64,000 nucleotides of DNA from Natrinema altunense. GTDB lineage: Archaea > Halobacteriota > Halobacteria > Halobacteriales > Natrialbaceae. Made by a program: the position numbers and the translations under genes. The DNA is taken from assembly GCF_000731985.1 (NCBI RefSeq), contig NZ_JNCS01000011.1, positions 62,001 to 126,000 on the forward strand, in the 5' to 3' direction. Below the pieces are notes generated by a model. That model was given only the letters and a program-made list of their open reading frames with translations, did no database searches and was not told where the DNA came from. This document shows positions 43,053 to 52,009 of the stretch, one piece after another; the stretch's first letter is position 1, and each line of letters opens with the position of its first letter.

Positions 43053-43454
43053 TTACTCGAGGCTGATGTCCGAGGACTGTTCGGCGCGGTCGAAGACGAC
43101 CTCGAGGACGCCGTTGTTGTAGGTCGCGGCGGCGGTGTGTTCGTTGACGCGGGTCGGCAGGGAGACGCGCTCGTCGTACTGGCGGTGGTCGCTTTCCGCG
43201 GAGATCGTCAGGGTCTTGCCGTCGCACTCGAGTTCGATGTTGTCCTTCTCGACGCCGGGGATGTCGGCGACGACGCGGACCTCCTCGTCGGTTTCGTGGA
43301 TATCGACGTGCGTGTCCATGCCGAATCCGTTATCGACGTTGTTCGAAGAGTCGAAGTTTACGTTCCCGTCCGCACCGTTCATCATCTCGTTCATCATTCG
43401 CTCGATCTCGCGGAACAGGTCGTCGAAGGGTTCGTCGCGGTCGTCTCGGCGCAT
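43053..43454 (-). CDS. Hsp20/alpha-crystallin small heat-shock protein
   Basis: A 133-residue ATP-independent chaperone. The N-terminal arm FDDLFREIERMMNEMMNG is amphipathic. The alpha-crystallin domain (about 45-125) begins DTHVDIHETDEEVRVVADIPGV and includes the NGVLEVVFDR end strand. No C-terminal IxI motif is evident (it ends SSDISLE). ATG 43454 (MRRDDRDEPFDD) fits the family; upstream sequence is unconserved. Confidence 0.92.
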   Translation of the reverse strand: MRRDDRDEPFDDLFREIERMMNEMMNGADGNVNFDSSNNVDNGFGMDTHVDIHETDEEVRVVADIPGVEKDNIELECDGKTLTISAESDHRQYDERVSLPTRVNEHTAAATYNNGVLEVVFDRAEQSSDISLE

Positions 43455-43571
43455 GGAGGACCCTAGGGTATCCCGTGGCAAAAACTTTCTGTCGTCGCTA
43501 TACGATCCGGACCGCACCGCCGGCTCGCGTCGGAACCGCCCTCCGGCGGATCAGTCTCGATCGGCGGCCCT

Positions 43572-44588
43572 CTATCGGAGGCCGATACCGAGCGCCTCGT
43601 CGGTCGTTGCGATGCTCTCCTCGGCGTCGGCAGCGCCGGTCACGGCGCGGATGGCGTCGACGTTCTCCGGCACGACGTCGCTCTCCTGGTGGATGCCCTG
43701 GAAGCAGTAGAAGTCCCGGCCTTCGGTCGAGATGGACTCCGCCCAGAGGCAGTTCTCCCAGAGGTCGCCGCGGGGGCGGCCGGCGTCCAGCGCGTACTCC
43801 TTGAGTTTTCCGCTGCCATCGATGTCCATGCGCTCGGGGATCAGGAACAGGCGCGACTCGTCGGCGAACAGGTTACGGACGTCCGCAGCGTCGACGTCCT
43901 CTTCCAGGGTGACGTTCAGGCTGTGCATGTGCATCAGCGTCGCGGGCACCTTCATCCCGAGCGTGTCGATGTCCAGGTTGGGGAAGATGGTCTCGACGTC
44001 CGGCCCGTGGTGAGACGGGATCGTCACCGGATTCGGGAGGATGTCGTTGATCGGGCCGCGATCGGACTGTCCGGGGTCGCCGCCGCGACGGACGAGCGTC
44101 GCACGGACTTTCTCGACGCCGTACTCCTCGCGCAGGGGGGCGATGACCCGCGAGAGCCCGGTCGTGTTACAGGAAACGACGCGCACGTGGTCGGCGTCGA
44201 CGGCGTCTTCGAAGTTCGAGCGCGCGTTGAAACTCACGTCGACGAGGTCGGCGTCCTCGCCGCCCTGATAGAGCGCGGGCGTGTCGTACTCCTCGTAGAG
44301 GGCCTTGTTCTGCGCGCCGATGCCCGACGGCGTGGCGTCGACGACGACGTCGGCCTCGGCCACGAGGTCCTCGACCGGCCCTGCGATCTCGAGGCCGGCC
44401 TCGGCGAACAACTCCGCGCGCTCTTCGACGGCCGCGTAGAGCGGGAACCCCTTGTCGATCGCTGTCTCGGCCTCGAAGTTCGGGCGCGTCTTGGCGACGC
44501 CCAGTACTTCCATGTCGGGCTGTTGCCGGACCGCGTCCGCGACGCGCTTGCCGATCGTGCCGTAGCCGTTGATGGCGACCTGTTGCAT
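43572..44588 (-). CDS. gap: Type II glyceraldehyde-3-phosphate dehydrogenase
   Basis: Interconverts glyceraldehyde 3-phosphate and 1,3-bisphosphoglycerate with NAD(P)+. The 338-residue archaeal type II enzyme begins with Rossmann motif [15 protein letters not shown] and has the catalytic Cys140 in [12 protein letters not shown], plus the conserved [16 protein letters not shown]. In haloarchaea type II GAPDH is generally assigned to gluconeogenesis, while type I handles glycolysis. Convergent with hsp20; divergent from the aminopeptidase gene. Confidence 0.95.
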   Translation of the reverse strand: MQQVAINGYGTIGKRVADAVRQQPDMEVLGVAKTRPNFEAETAIDKGFPLYAAVEERAELFAEAGLEIAGPVEDLVAEADVVVDATPSGIGAQNKALYEEYDTPALYQGGEDADLVDVSFNARSNFEDAVDADHVRVVSCNTTGLSRVIAPLREEYGVEKVRATLVRRGGDPGQSDRGPINDILPNPVTIPSHHGPDVETIFPNLDIDTLGMKVPATLMHMHSLNVTLEEDVDAADVRNLFADESRLFLIPERMDIDGSGKLKEYALDAGRPRGDLWENCLWAESISTEGRDFYCFQGIHQESDVVPENVDAIRAVTGAADAEESIATTDEALGIGLR

Positions 44589-44822
44589 ATGCTCGGGAGT
44601 GGACCACCGAGCGGGATAATCGTTTCGAGGCCTGTCAGCCGATGTTTACTCGGATCGGAGTTTTCGATCCCTCTCGAGGCCGGTTTCGGGGGACACCCTC
44701 GTACGCACCTCGCCGACGGTCCCGCGGTGTGGGACCGCGATGGTGGTCCCGCGTCCCCGCTCGAACGCTTGCGAGCGCGGTCGAAGGGAAGACATATCGG
44801 CTCGCTTGCCCGACGTTACGGT

Positions 44823-45779
44823 ATGGCAGCACTTCGAGCCGCGGCGGAGACGGCGGTCCGCCAGTGTCTGAGCCTCGAGTCGGGAGAGTCGTGTGCGGTC
44901 GTCACCGACGACAAACGCGAGCCGATCGGGACGGCGATCTACGACGTAGCGAGCGAGATCACCGACGACGCCGTGATCGTTCGGTATCCGCCGGGCGAGA
45001 CCCACGGCAGCGAACCGCCGGCACCGGTGGCGGCGGCGATGGCGGGAGCCGACGTGGTGCTCGCACCGACGACCAAGAGCCTGAGCCACACGCGCGCCCG
45101 CACTGAGGCCAACGAGGCCGGTGCGCGGGTCGCGACGCTCCCGGGGATCACCGAGGACGTCTTCACGACCGGGCTGGCGGCGGATTACGAGTCGATCGCG
45201 GCCCACTGTGCGGCGGTCCGCGAACAGGTCGACGGAGCCGACGAGATCCGCGTGACGACCGATGCTGGAACCGACATCACGTTCGGTATCGGCGATCGCG
45301 AGTGGCTCTCCGATACCGGCATCGTCCACGACCCCGGCGAGATGTCGAACCTCCCTGCGGGGGAGGTCTTCATCAGTCCCGAGACTGCCGACGGCACCTT
45401 CGTCGTCGACGGGACGATGCGCCCGCACGGGCTGCTCGAGTCCGACCAGCGGCTCACCTTCGAGGTCGAGGACGGCCTCGTCACGACCATTTCGGACGAC
45501 GAGATTCGAGCGACGGTCGAGGACGCGGCCGAAGACGTGGGCGACGCCGCGTACAACCTCGCAGAACTCGGCATCGGCACGAACGTCGCCGTCACCGATC
45601 TCGTCGGCTCGGTCCTCCTAGACGAGAAGGCGGGCGGTACCGTCCATATCGCCATCGGCGACAACGCGGGCATCGGGGGCGAGACGGAAGCGCCGATCCA
45701 CCTCGACGGCATCCTTCGCGAGCCGACGGTCGTCGCCGACGGCACCCCTGTCGAGTTGCCGACGGCGGACAACGCCTGA
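44823..45779 (+). CDS. M29-like (thermophilic) aminopeptidase family protein
   Basis: A 318-residue protein related to the thermophilic metallo-aminopeptidases (family M29): conserved blocks include THGSEPPAPVAAAM-like and TKSLSHTRAR (about 76-85), the substrate region DREWLSDTGIVHDPGEMSNLPAGEVFISP (about 159-187) and a C-terminal NLAELGIGTN...LDEKAGGTVHIAIGDN stretch with the likely second metal ligands (Glu and His). Length is shorter than M29 aminopeptidases (about 400), so activity should be tested. ATG 44823 lies after a 234-base divergent region shared with gap. Confidence 0.8.
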   Translation: MAALRAAAETAVRQCLSLESGESCAVVTDDKREPIGTAIYDVASEITDDAVIVRYPPGETHGSEPPAPVAAAMAGADVVLAPTTKSLSHTRARTEANEAGARVATLPGITEDVFTTGLAADYESIAAHCAAVREQVDGADEIRVTTDAGTDITFGIGDREWLSDTGIVHDPGEMSNLPAGEVFISPETADGTFVVDGTMRPHGLLESDQRLTFEVEDGLVTTISDDEIRATVEDAAEDVGDAAYNLAELGIGTNVAVTDLVGSVLLDEKAGGTVHIAIGDNAGIGGETEAPIHLDGILREPTVVADGTPVELPTADNA

Positions 45780-45904
45780 GATCGGCCCCAGTCGACCCGG
45801 GCTCTCGAACGGCTCTCGAGCCGGTTCTTGGGGGCAGGGCGAAATCGCTCGTCGTTATGTGAGAACCGAGTGGTTTGAAGTGCTGCTAGCGTGACATCGG
45901 TCCG

Positions 45905-46486
45905 ATGAGCGGTACTCGGGGATACGATATTCAGGGGATCGAGCTCACTGACGACCGCTATACGGTCGAACAGGGATTCGTTCGGAACAAGTACAAGGCG
46001 CTCGACGTCGACGGGAACGTCGTTTTACGGGGGAAACAGAAGATGTTGAAGATGAAAGAGAAGTTCCCCTTCGTCGACGCCGACGGCAACGAGGTATTCA
46101 CCGTGAAGGCCGGCGGGCTCATCGACGTCGCGAACAACTACGTGCTCTCGGACGCGCAGACCGGCGAGGACATCGTGATCCTGGACAACGACTATTCGCT
46201 GCTCCAGGACACGTGGAAGATCCGCGACGCGACTACCGAAGCGAAGTTGGCCGAGATCAACTCCCGCGGCGCGATGGTGACGGTGGCCCGGAACGTCGTT
46301 CCGTTCGGCGGCTGGATACCTCATAAGTACGAGATCACGGACCAGAAGGGCACTCACGTCGGCTCCATCGAGGGACAGTTCTCGCTGCGCGACCGCTACG
46401 AGATCGTCATCGACGATGCGAGTACCGTCCCGAAAGAGCCCATCGTCGCCGCGGCGATGGTCATCGACGCGATCCAGGGGAACTAG
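45905..46486 (+). CDS. LURP-one-related (LOR)/scramblase-like protein
   Basis: A 193-residue beta-barrel protein of the LURP-one-related/Tubby-like superfamily. The repeated strand pattern DRYTVEQGFVRNKYKALDVDGNVVLRGKQKM, WKIRDATTEAKLAEINSR and HKYEITDQKGTHVGSIEGQFSLRDRYEI is characteristic. Relatives include plant defence proteins and phospholipid scramblases, but archaeal members are uncharacterised. Single gene; 58 bases upstream of the zinc protein gene on the same strand. Confidence 0.85.
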   Translation: MSGTRGYDIQGIELTDDRYTVEQGFVRNKYKALDVDGNVVLRGKQKMLKMKEKFPFVDADGNEVFTVKAGGLIDVANNYVLSDAQTGEDIVILDNDYSLLQDTWKIRDATTEAKLAEINSRGAMVTVARNVVPFGGWIPHKYEITDQKGTHVGSIEGQFSLRDRYEIVIDDASTVPKEPIVAAAMVIDAIQGN

Positions 46487-46543
46487 CCGGTGGGAGACGA
46501 CGGGTTCAATCGGCTTTTAGGTACGTAGCCGTTACAGTGGCCT

Positions 46544-47197
46544 ATGAGCGATCTCCCGGAGCGCGTTCCGACGGCCTGTCCGTCGTGCTCGCCGGACCTC
46601 GAGACGGTCCACGAAGTACTGACGGACGGCGGCGGAACCCTCACCGTTCGGTGTAGCGAGTGTAGTCACGTCCACAAGGTCCGCCCCGAGCGCACGCCTG
46701 AAGTCACCCTCGACGTGGTCGTCTCCCAGGGCGGCGAGTCCTTCACGGCGAACGTCACCACGGCCGAAGACGAGACCATCGAAGTCGGCGACGAGTTCAT
46801 CCTCGAGACCGAGGAAGTGCTTTCGACGGTCCGCGTGACCAGCGTCGAACTCGACGGCCAGAAGCGTGTCGAGGAGTCCACCGCGGAGAAAGTCGAAACC
46901 GTCTGGACCCGCGAGGTCGACAACGTCGGCGTCAACGTCACCGTCCACCCACAGGACGGCTCGCGGGACGACAGCCGGAGCATCACGGTCCACGTCCCCG
47001 GCGACTACGAGTTCGAGGTCGGCGCGGTCGAGTCCTTCGGCGACGACGAGTTCGAGATCGACGCCTTCGTCGTCCGCGGCGACGCCGACGGCTACCGGCG
47101 CGACCGGTTCGAGATGGAGGGCGACACCGCCCTGGCGAAAGACGTCAAGCGCGTCTACGCCTACGACGAGCAGAGCAGCGCCTGGTCGGCCTGGTAA
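46544..47197 (+). CDS. HVO_0476-family zinc finger protein
   Basis: A 217-residue haloarchaeal protein. The N-terminal zinc ribbon is formed by CPSC (residues 12-15) and CSEC (37-40), followed by beta-rich domains reminiscent of OB/SH3 folds. The family is conserved next to protein-isoaspartate methyltransferase genes in other haloarchaea, as here. Function unknown. The ATG at 46544 has a CTTTTAGGTA TATA-like box about 30 bases upstream. Confidence 0.85.
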   Translation: MSDLPERVPTACPSCSPDLETVHEVLTDGGGTLTVRCSECSHVHKVRPERTPEVTLDVVVSQGGESFTANVTTAEDETIEVGDEFILETEEVLSTVRVTSVELDGQKRVEESTAEKVETVWTREVDNVGVNVTVHPQDGSRDDSRSITVHVPGDYEFEVGAVESFGDDEFEIDAFVVRGDADGYRRDRFEMEGDTALAKDVKRVYAYDEQSSAWSAW

Positions 47198-47289
47198 TCC
47201 GTTCCTGCAGCCGACTCGCACCGTCCCCGAGACCCGGGACGCGCCACCCGGAACCCTACCGTTCTCGAGCGCGTAGTCGCCCTCGAGCC

Positions 47290-47919
47290 ATGTCCGACAG
47301 CTACGAGGCACCGTGCCAGCGGATGGTCGAGACGGTCGCGCCGCGCGTCGACGACGACCGGGTCCTCGAAGCCCTGGCGTCGGTCCCCCGCCACGAGTTC
47401 GTTCCCGCTGCCCACCGGGACCGCGCCTACGCGGACCGACCCCTGTCGATCGGTGACGGGCAAACGATCAGCGCCCCGCACATGATCGCGATCATGACCG
47501 ATCTGCTCGCCGCCGATCCCGGCGACGAGGTCCTCGAGATCGGCACCGGGTGTGGCTATCACGCCGCCGTCACGGCCGAACTGGTCGGCGACGAGCACGT
47601 CTACACCGTCGAATACAGCGACGAACTGGCCGAGCAGGCGCGCGATCGACTCGCGGCGCTCGGCTACGACGGCGTTTCGGTGCGCGTCGGTGACGGCCGG
47701 CAGGGATGGCCCGAGCACGCGCCCTACGACGCGGCGTACGTCACCTGCGCGGCGGTTTCGTTTCCCGAACCGATCGTCGAGCAGGTCCGTGCCGGCGGGC
47801 AGTTGCTCGGGCCGATCGGTGCCGGCCGCCAGACGCTCGTCGACGCGACCAAACGACCGGACGGCTCGCTCGACCGGACCGACCGCGGCAGCGTTCGGTT
47901 CGTTCGGATGCGCGGGTAG
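47290..47919 (+). CDS. pcm: Protein-L-isoaspartate O-methyltransferase
   Basis: Repairs damaged isoaspartyl residues with S-adenosylmethionine. The 209-residue protein has the substrate loop GDGQTISAPHMIAIM (about 57-71), SAM motif I EIGTGCGYHAAVTAEL (about 81-96) and motif II/III blocks. All key residues of the family are present, so activity is expected. It is followed 54 bases later by a divergent paralogue. Confidence 0.94.
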   Translation: MSDSYEAPCQRMVETVAPRVDDDRVLEALASVPRHEFVPAAHRDRAYADRPLSIGDGQTISAPHMIAIMTDLLAADPGDEVLEIGTGCGYHAAVTAELVGDEHVYTVEYSDELAEQARDRLAALGYDGVSVRVGDGRQGWPEHAPYDAAYVTCAAVSFPEPIVEQVRAGGQLLGPIGAGRQTLVDATKRPDGSLDRTDRGSVRFVRMRG

Positions 47920-47973
47920 GCGGGCGGACCGCGCAAGCGGGCCATTGATTACGGCCGCCCCGATAGCTGGCGT

Positions 47974-48744
47974 ATGGAACCCGCGGTACTGCGAGAGGAT
48001 ATGGTCGACGGTCTCGAGTCCCCGCCCAGGGACGTCCTCGCCGACGAGGACGTTGCCGTCGCGATGCGCGAGGTCCCGCGGCACGCGTTCGTCGACGACG
48101 AGCGAACGGCCTACGCCGATCGCGAACACGAGGTCCTCGGCACTCGCGTTCTCGCGCCGAGTACCGTCGCTCGCTTGCTCCAAGCACTGGCACTCGAGGG
48201 CGACGAGACCGTGTTGATCGTCGGTGCCGGCGTCGGGTACACGGCGGCCGTCGCGGCCGAACTCGTCAGCGAGACGAACGTCCACGCCGTCGACATCTCC
48301 CGGCCGCTGGTCGTCGAAGCGCGGGACAACCTCGCCGACGCGGGCTACGACGGCGTCCTCGTCGACTGCCGGGACGGGGCGAACGGTCTCCCCGAGTACG
48401 CGCCCTTCGATCGCATCCTGCTCGAGGCCGCGGCCGTCGATCCGCCGCGTGCGCTGCTCGACCAGCGAACCGATGCGGGCCGCTTGGTCTTCCCCCGCGG
48501 GACCCACCAACAGCGACTCGAGACCGTCTCGGCCGACGGCGACGTCGATCGACTCGGACCCGTTTCGTTCGCTCCGTTACTGGTCGAGGGCGAACAGTCG
48601 GGGGCCGTCGAGCGCGACCGAACGGCCCGCGAGGACCGCGAACGGGCGCAGCGACGCGCCGAATCCCGCCGCGGCTGGGAACAGGACTGGATCGAGTGGG
48701 AGGAGACGACCGACCAGCCGTCTCGACGGCCGCGTTCGCAGTAG
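47974..48744 (+). CDS. Divergent protein-L-isoaspartate methyltransferase paralogue
   Basis: A 256-residue tandem paralogue of pcm. The SAM motif I is altered to VLIVGAGVGYTAAVAAEL, and the substrate loop GQTIS of true PCMT is replaced by VLGTRVLAPSTVARLL, so isoaspartyl repair is doubtful. A charged 30-residue C-terminal extension (RTAREDRERAQRRAESRRG) is absent from the neighbour. It may methylate something else or act as a partner subunit. Tandem pcm pairs of this kind recur in haloarchaea. Confidence 0.85.
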   Translation: MEPAVLREDMVDGLESPPRDVLADEDVAVAMREVPRHAFVDDERTAYADREHEVLGTRVLAPSTVARLLQALALEGDETVLIVGAGVGYTAAVAAELVSETNVHAVDISRPLVVEARDNLADAGYDGVLVDCRDGANGLPEYAPFDRILLEAAAVDPPRALLDQRTDAGRLVFPRGTHQQRLETVSADGDVDRLGPVSFAPLLVEGEQSGAVERDRTAREDRERAQRRAESRRGWEQDWIEWEETTDQPSRRPRSQ

Positions 48745-49113
48745 CGTTCCGACTGTCCGGTGGGTGTGAGTCATCGTCGCTCGAGACACGAGGCCGTGCC
48801 TCGCGGGGAGTGTAACGTCGAAAGGGTGGGGAAAGGGTGGGGGGTGGCGACAGTCTGTCTCAGATCGCCAGTTACGGGTACACGCTGGAGGGGGTTAAAT
48901 ATGGCTTCTAGGTAGTAAGTGGGTACGAACGGACGACGACTAATTAATTAGTACCGGAGCGAGCCGCCGAATCCAGCACTCGGGTTCCGGCCGTCTTCTA
49001 CAGGCTGAGCAGACCGTGTACCTCGAGAACCGACGGACGACCGAACGTCTCCGTGATGTCGAGAAACGGGTGGGCCTCGGTCCACGTGACCGTGGGGCGG
49101 TCCACGGTCGGTC
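48745..49113. other. Intergenic region between pcm paralogue and Bat-type regulator
   Basis: A 369-base convergent region with a GAGGC/GCCTC hairpin near 48790 (possible pcm terminator), purine-rich GGGTGGGG runs (48825-48845), GTTAAATATGG near 48894 and a perfect 14-base AT palindrome at 48939. No ORF is convincing. Confidence 0.4.
48939..48952. promoter_or_regulatory. 14-base AT palindrome
   Basis: ACTAATTAATTAGT is a perfect palindrome in otherwise G+C-rich convergent DNA. It could be a protein-binding site or structural feature. No gene starts nearby. Confidence 0.3.
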
Positions 49114-51240
49114 TCACGACGTGGACGCGCCGTCGAACGCCAACGCGACGAGCTTCCGTTCGGCCGCCCGCAAGTGATAGTGGTACGTCGGCGGCGATAC
49201 GCCGAGGGCGTCCGCGAGGTCCTCTCCCGTGCTCCCGCGGGGCCACTCGAAGAAGCCGCTGTAGTGAGCCGCCTGCAACGCTTCGAACTGCTTGTCCGTG
49301 AGCCGCTCTGCGAGATCGGTATCGAGCCGTCGTGCCGACTGCGTGTGCGTCGTCTCCCGTTTGGCCCGCAGCTCCGTTTCGGGATACTCGTCTCCGATCG
49401 CCTCGACCAACGACCGCGTTTCGACGCTCTGTGGCACCTCGAGTACGAGCGTCGAGTCCCCGTCCGCGGCCGTTGCCGTCCGCACCTGTACGTCGTACGT
49501 CCGCAGAACGTCGAGAAACGGCGTCGACGCGACCGTCACTTCGTACAGCGTCGTTTCCTCGTCGTCGGACACGACCGAGAGCGTCTCGATCGACGCCCAG
49601 TCCGCCTCGAGCCCGCTGAACGATGCCGTCGCGGGCGTGCTGACGAACAGGACGATCCCGTCCTCGCCGCGATCAACGATGCCTTCGAGCGTTATCGGGG
49701 TTGCCGCGTCGACGTGTGCCGACAGCCGATTGAGCAGCAACCGCGAATCGGCCACGTCGAGTTCGAGCTCGAGTCGGCTGTCGGTCACCATCGCCCGCGT
49801 CCGCTCGATCGATTGAATCGTGTGTCCGATCGTCTCCCCGAGTTCGGCCAGTACCGCCCGCTCGCGCTGACCGACCGAATCGGCCCCCGAGACGTGAACC
49901 ACGAGCACGCCATACCGGTGCTCGTCGGCGATCAGTGGCACGCCGAGGACCGTCTGATAGCCGTACGTCAGCGCCGCCTTGCGTCGCGACTGCCACGCTT
50001 CGTCATCGAGAACGTCGTGTATCAGTCGTTCCTGCCCGGCCGCGAGGGTGTCGCGGACGAGCGCGAGCTCGGGTGCCCGCTCGCCATCGTCGCGAATCCG
50101 GTCGATGTAGGTCGCATCGATTCCGGCCCACGCCGTCGGCGTGGGCGGCTCGTCGTCGTTCGCGGCGATCCAGGCGAACCGATACCGGTCCGTTTCGGCG
50201 AGGCGGTCGCACACCCGTTCCTCGATCGCGGCACGCGTCGACGCCTGCGCGATACCGTGGTTGATCTCGCGGACGATCTCGTTCGTGTGGTTGAGCCGCG
50301 TCAGCTCTTCGTTTTGCCGAGTCAGCGTTCGATCGTGGTCCCGTAGCAACTGCTCGCGCTCGGCCCGATCCAGCGCGGCCTCGGTGTTGGCCGCCAGAAT
50401 GTGAAGCAGTTCCATCATCGTCTCGTCGAACCCGTCGATGTCCTCACAGCCCGCGACCAGGACACCGTGGGTACCGAGCGGAACGATCAGTTCGCTTCGG
50501 CTCACCGCCTCCCCCGGTTCGACGCTCCCCTCGCGCGTCACGTCCTCGTAGTAGGTGCTTTCGCCCTCCGAAAAGACGTCCCAGACCAACCCGTCGCCCC
50601 GCTCGATCGTCGTCGCGGGCTCGCCCAATTCGGGCGACCCCCGCGCCGACGCCACGTGCTCGAGAACGCCGGCGGTCGGCTCGAACGTGTATGCCACGGC
50701 GACCGCGACGTCGAGGATTTCGCTCGCCGTTTCGACGGCCGACCGGTAGATCTCGTCTTTCGTTTCGGCCCGCATCAGGTCCCGCGTCGTCTCGTGTAAC
50801 GTCGCCAGCGTCCGCTCGTATCGTCGTTCGCTCTCCCGCAATTCCGTCTGCGTGCGGTACTGGTCGACGGCGTTCGTGATCTGATTCGCCAACAGCGCGT
50901 ACTGCTTCTCGCCCGACTCCTTCTGGAGATACTGTGTCACGCCCGCGGCGATCGCCTCCCTGGCGATCTCCTCCGGTCCCCGCCCGGTAAAGAGAATAAA
51001 GGGGAGGGCGGGATCGTCCTCTCGAACGCGCTCTAATAGCTCGAGCCCGGTCATCTCCGGCATCTCGTAGTCGCTGACGATACAGTCGACGCTGCGGCGC
51101 TCGAGCACCTCGAGCGCGTCCGCGCCGCTCGTCGCCGCTTCAGTGACGATCGAGTCGCGCTCGCGCTCGAGCAACTCCCCGGCGTGGTCAGCAAACCGGG
51201 GTTCGGTATCGACGATGAGTACAGTAATTTGACCAGTCAT
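49114..51240 (-). CDS. Receiver/GAF/bacterioopsin-activator-type HTH regulator
   Basis: A 708-residue cytoplasmic regulator: an N-terminal response-regulator receiver (1-120; acidic pocket Asp11/Glu13, phosphoacceptor Asp57, conserved Lys near 105), two GAF domains (about 150-290 and 330-480), a Bat-associated domain (about 490-620) and a C-terminal HTH_10 (about 645-700, FEWPRGSTGEDLADALGVSPPTYHYHLRAAE). Relatives include the bacterioopsin activator Bat. Light or oxygen signals are possible but not shown. No cognate kinase is adjacent. The gene faces the pcm pair. Confidence 0.9.
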   Translation of the reverse strand: MTGQITVLIVDTEPRFADHAGELLERERDSIVTEAATSGADALEVLERRSVDCIVSDYEMPEMTGLELLERVREDDPALPFILFTGRGPEEIAREAIAAGVTQYLQKESGEKQYALLANQITNAVDQYRTQTELRESERRYERTLATLHETTRDLMRAETKDEIYRSAVETASEILDVAVAVAYTFEPTAGVLEHVASARGSPELGEPATTIERGDGLVWDVFSEGESTYYEDVTREGSVEPGEAVSRSELIVPLGTHGVLVAGCEDIDGFDETMMELLHILAANTEAALDRAEREQLLRDHDRTLTRQNEELTRLNHTNEIVREINHGIAQASTRAAIEERVCDRLAETDRYRFAWIAANDDEPPTPTAWAGIDATYIDRIRDDGERAPELALVRDTLAAGQERLIHDVLDDEAWQSRRKAALTYGYQTVLGVPLIADEHRYGVLVVHVSGADSVGQRERAVLAELGETIGHTIQSIERTRAMVTDSRLELELDVADSRLLLNRLSAHVDAATPITLEGIVDRGEDGIVLFVSTPATASFSGLEADWASIETLSVVSDDEETTLYEVTVASTPFLDVLRTYDVQVRTATAADGDSTLVLEVPQSVETRSLVEAIGDEYPETELRAKRETTHTQSARRLDTDLAERLTDKQFEALQAAHYSGFFEWPRGSTGEDLADALGVSPPTYHYHLRAAERKLVALAFDGASTS

Positions 51241-51633
51241 TTGTTCCGCCCCTGAAAATCCCGTTCTCCGAGGGATGCGTAACGAGACACTAAACGATTA
51301 GCATTCACACCGTCCCGTGTCGAACGACTGATCATATCATCCGACTCCGAGTCACACATTGCTCGCACGGCTGTCGGGGGAGCAAGTGTGCGGTGACGGC
51401 TAAGAGGCCGACCTTCGGTTCGGAGTTTTCGCACACGGGTGACGAGGACGTGCGACGCGGTGCTCGTCGGAATTAGTCGCGGAAGAAGCGCCCGAGGCGG
51501 GATTTGAACCACGGTCGTGTCGCTCACTGTGTTCGCTTCACTCCCTGGTTCGAATCCCACATTTCGCCGTTTCCGTTCACGGATACCGAATACGCGTGAC
51601 GCGATGCTCGTCGAAGTTGGTCGCGGAAGAAGC
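51241..51633. other. Region between Bat-type regulator and tRNA-Asp 1, with tRNA relic
   Basis: About 390 bases. The first 200 hold the regulator's promoter (GTTTAGTG on the minus strand near 51292) and no gene. From 51448 the sequence repeats the 3' flank of the tRNA-Asp genes, then a 21-base tRNA fragment and an inverted T-arm. Confidence 0.5.
51490..51556 (-). pseudogene. Broken tRNA-Asp copy with inverted T-arm
   Basis: Positions 51490-51510 are identical to the last 21 bases (3' acceptor strand and half of the T-arm) of the two intact tRNA-Asp genes, and are followed by 46 unrelated bases. GGGATTTGAACCACGG (51499) is mirrored by CCCTGGTTCGAATCCC (51543) on the opposite strand, forming an inverted T-arm-like pair with two mismatches. 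The same 3'-flank repeat precedes it on the low-coordinate side, so it is the relic of a third copy. Confidence 0.65.
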
Positions 51634-51705
51634 GCCCGAGGCGGGATTTGAACCCGCGTCACAACCGTGACAGGGTTGTATGATGGGCCACTACACCACC
51701 CGGGC
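51634..51705 (-). tRNA. tRNA-Asp (GTC), copy 1
   Basis: A 72-base cloverleaf: acceptor GCCCGGG/CTCGGGC, anticodon arm CAACC-CTGTCAC-GGTTG with anticodon GTC, T-arm GGTTCAAATCC. No encoded CCA. An ATTAAGGG-like promoter element (minus strand CTTAAT) lies about 30-35 bases upstream. The 3' flank shares about 40 bases with copy 2 and the relic. Confidence 0.95.
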
Positions 51706-51937
51706 CACCTGCAACTCCTGCTTTCCCGCTGATGGTATTAAGGGTTTTGCTCTGCAGTCGTTTGTAATCTCCGATGACAGAAACGCCATCCATGAGACGA
51801 CCGCCGTGCTAACGGCCGGCAATCTCTTCGGTGAGTCGATTCTGTCTAAAACGTGATTTAACTGTACTGGCGGACGGTGAGTCGATCGGTTGAGGACACG
51901 CGACGCGGTGCTCGTCGGAGTTGGTCGCGGAAGAAGC

Positions 51938-52009
51938 GCCCGAGGCGGGATTTGAACCCGCGTCACAACCGTGACAGGGTTGTATGATGGGCCACTACAC
52001 CACCCGGGC
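51938..52009 (-). tRNA. tRNA-Asp (GTC), copy 2
   Basis: Identical in sequence to copy 1 over all 72 bases, with a similar upstream promoter segment (CTTAAT on the minus strand, then a shared GTTGCAGGT just before the tRNA) and a shared 3' flank. The unit (promoter, tRNA and flank) has clearly been duplicated. Confidence 0.95.

Larger units (their letters stand above)
51448..51937 (-). repeat. Threefold repeat of the tRNA-Asp 3' flank
   Basis: Three similar copies of a 40-45-base flank (GACGCGGTGCTCGTCGG followed by TCGCGGAAGAAGC) end just before the acceptor sequence at 51489, 51633 and 51937. They mark successive duplications of the tRNA-Asp unit. Confidence 0.7.

Noticed and set aside
51490-51705. 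att site of an integrated element at tRNA-Asp
   Set aside because: The duplicated tRNA 3' end is only about 145 bases away with no integrase between; duplication and decay of the tRNA unit explain it better.
51237-51966. Minus-strand ORFs reading MTRVQIPPRALLPRP over the tRNA-Asp copies
   Set aside because: They are translations of the tRNA 3' end and flank, a familiar annotation artefact; the repeats explain their similarity.
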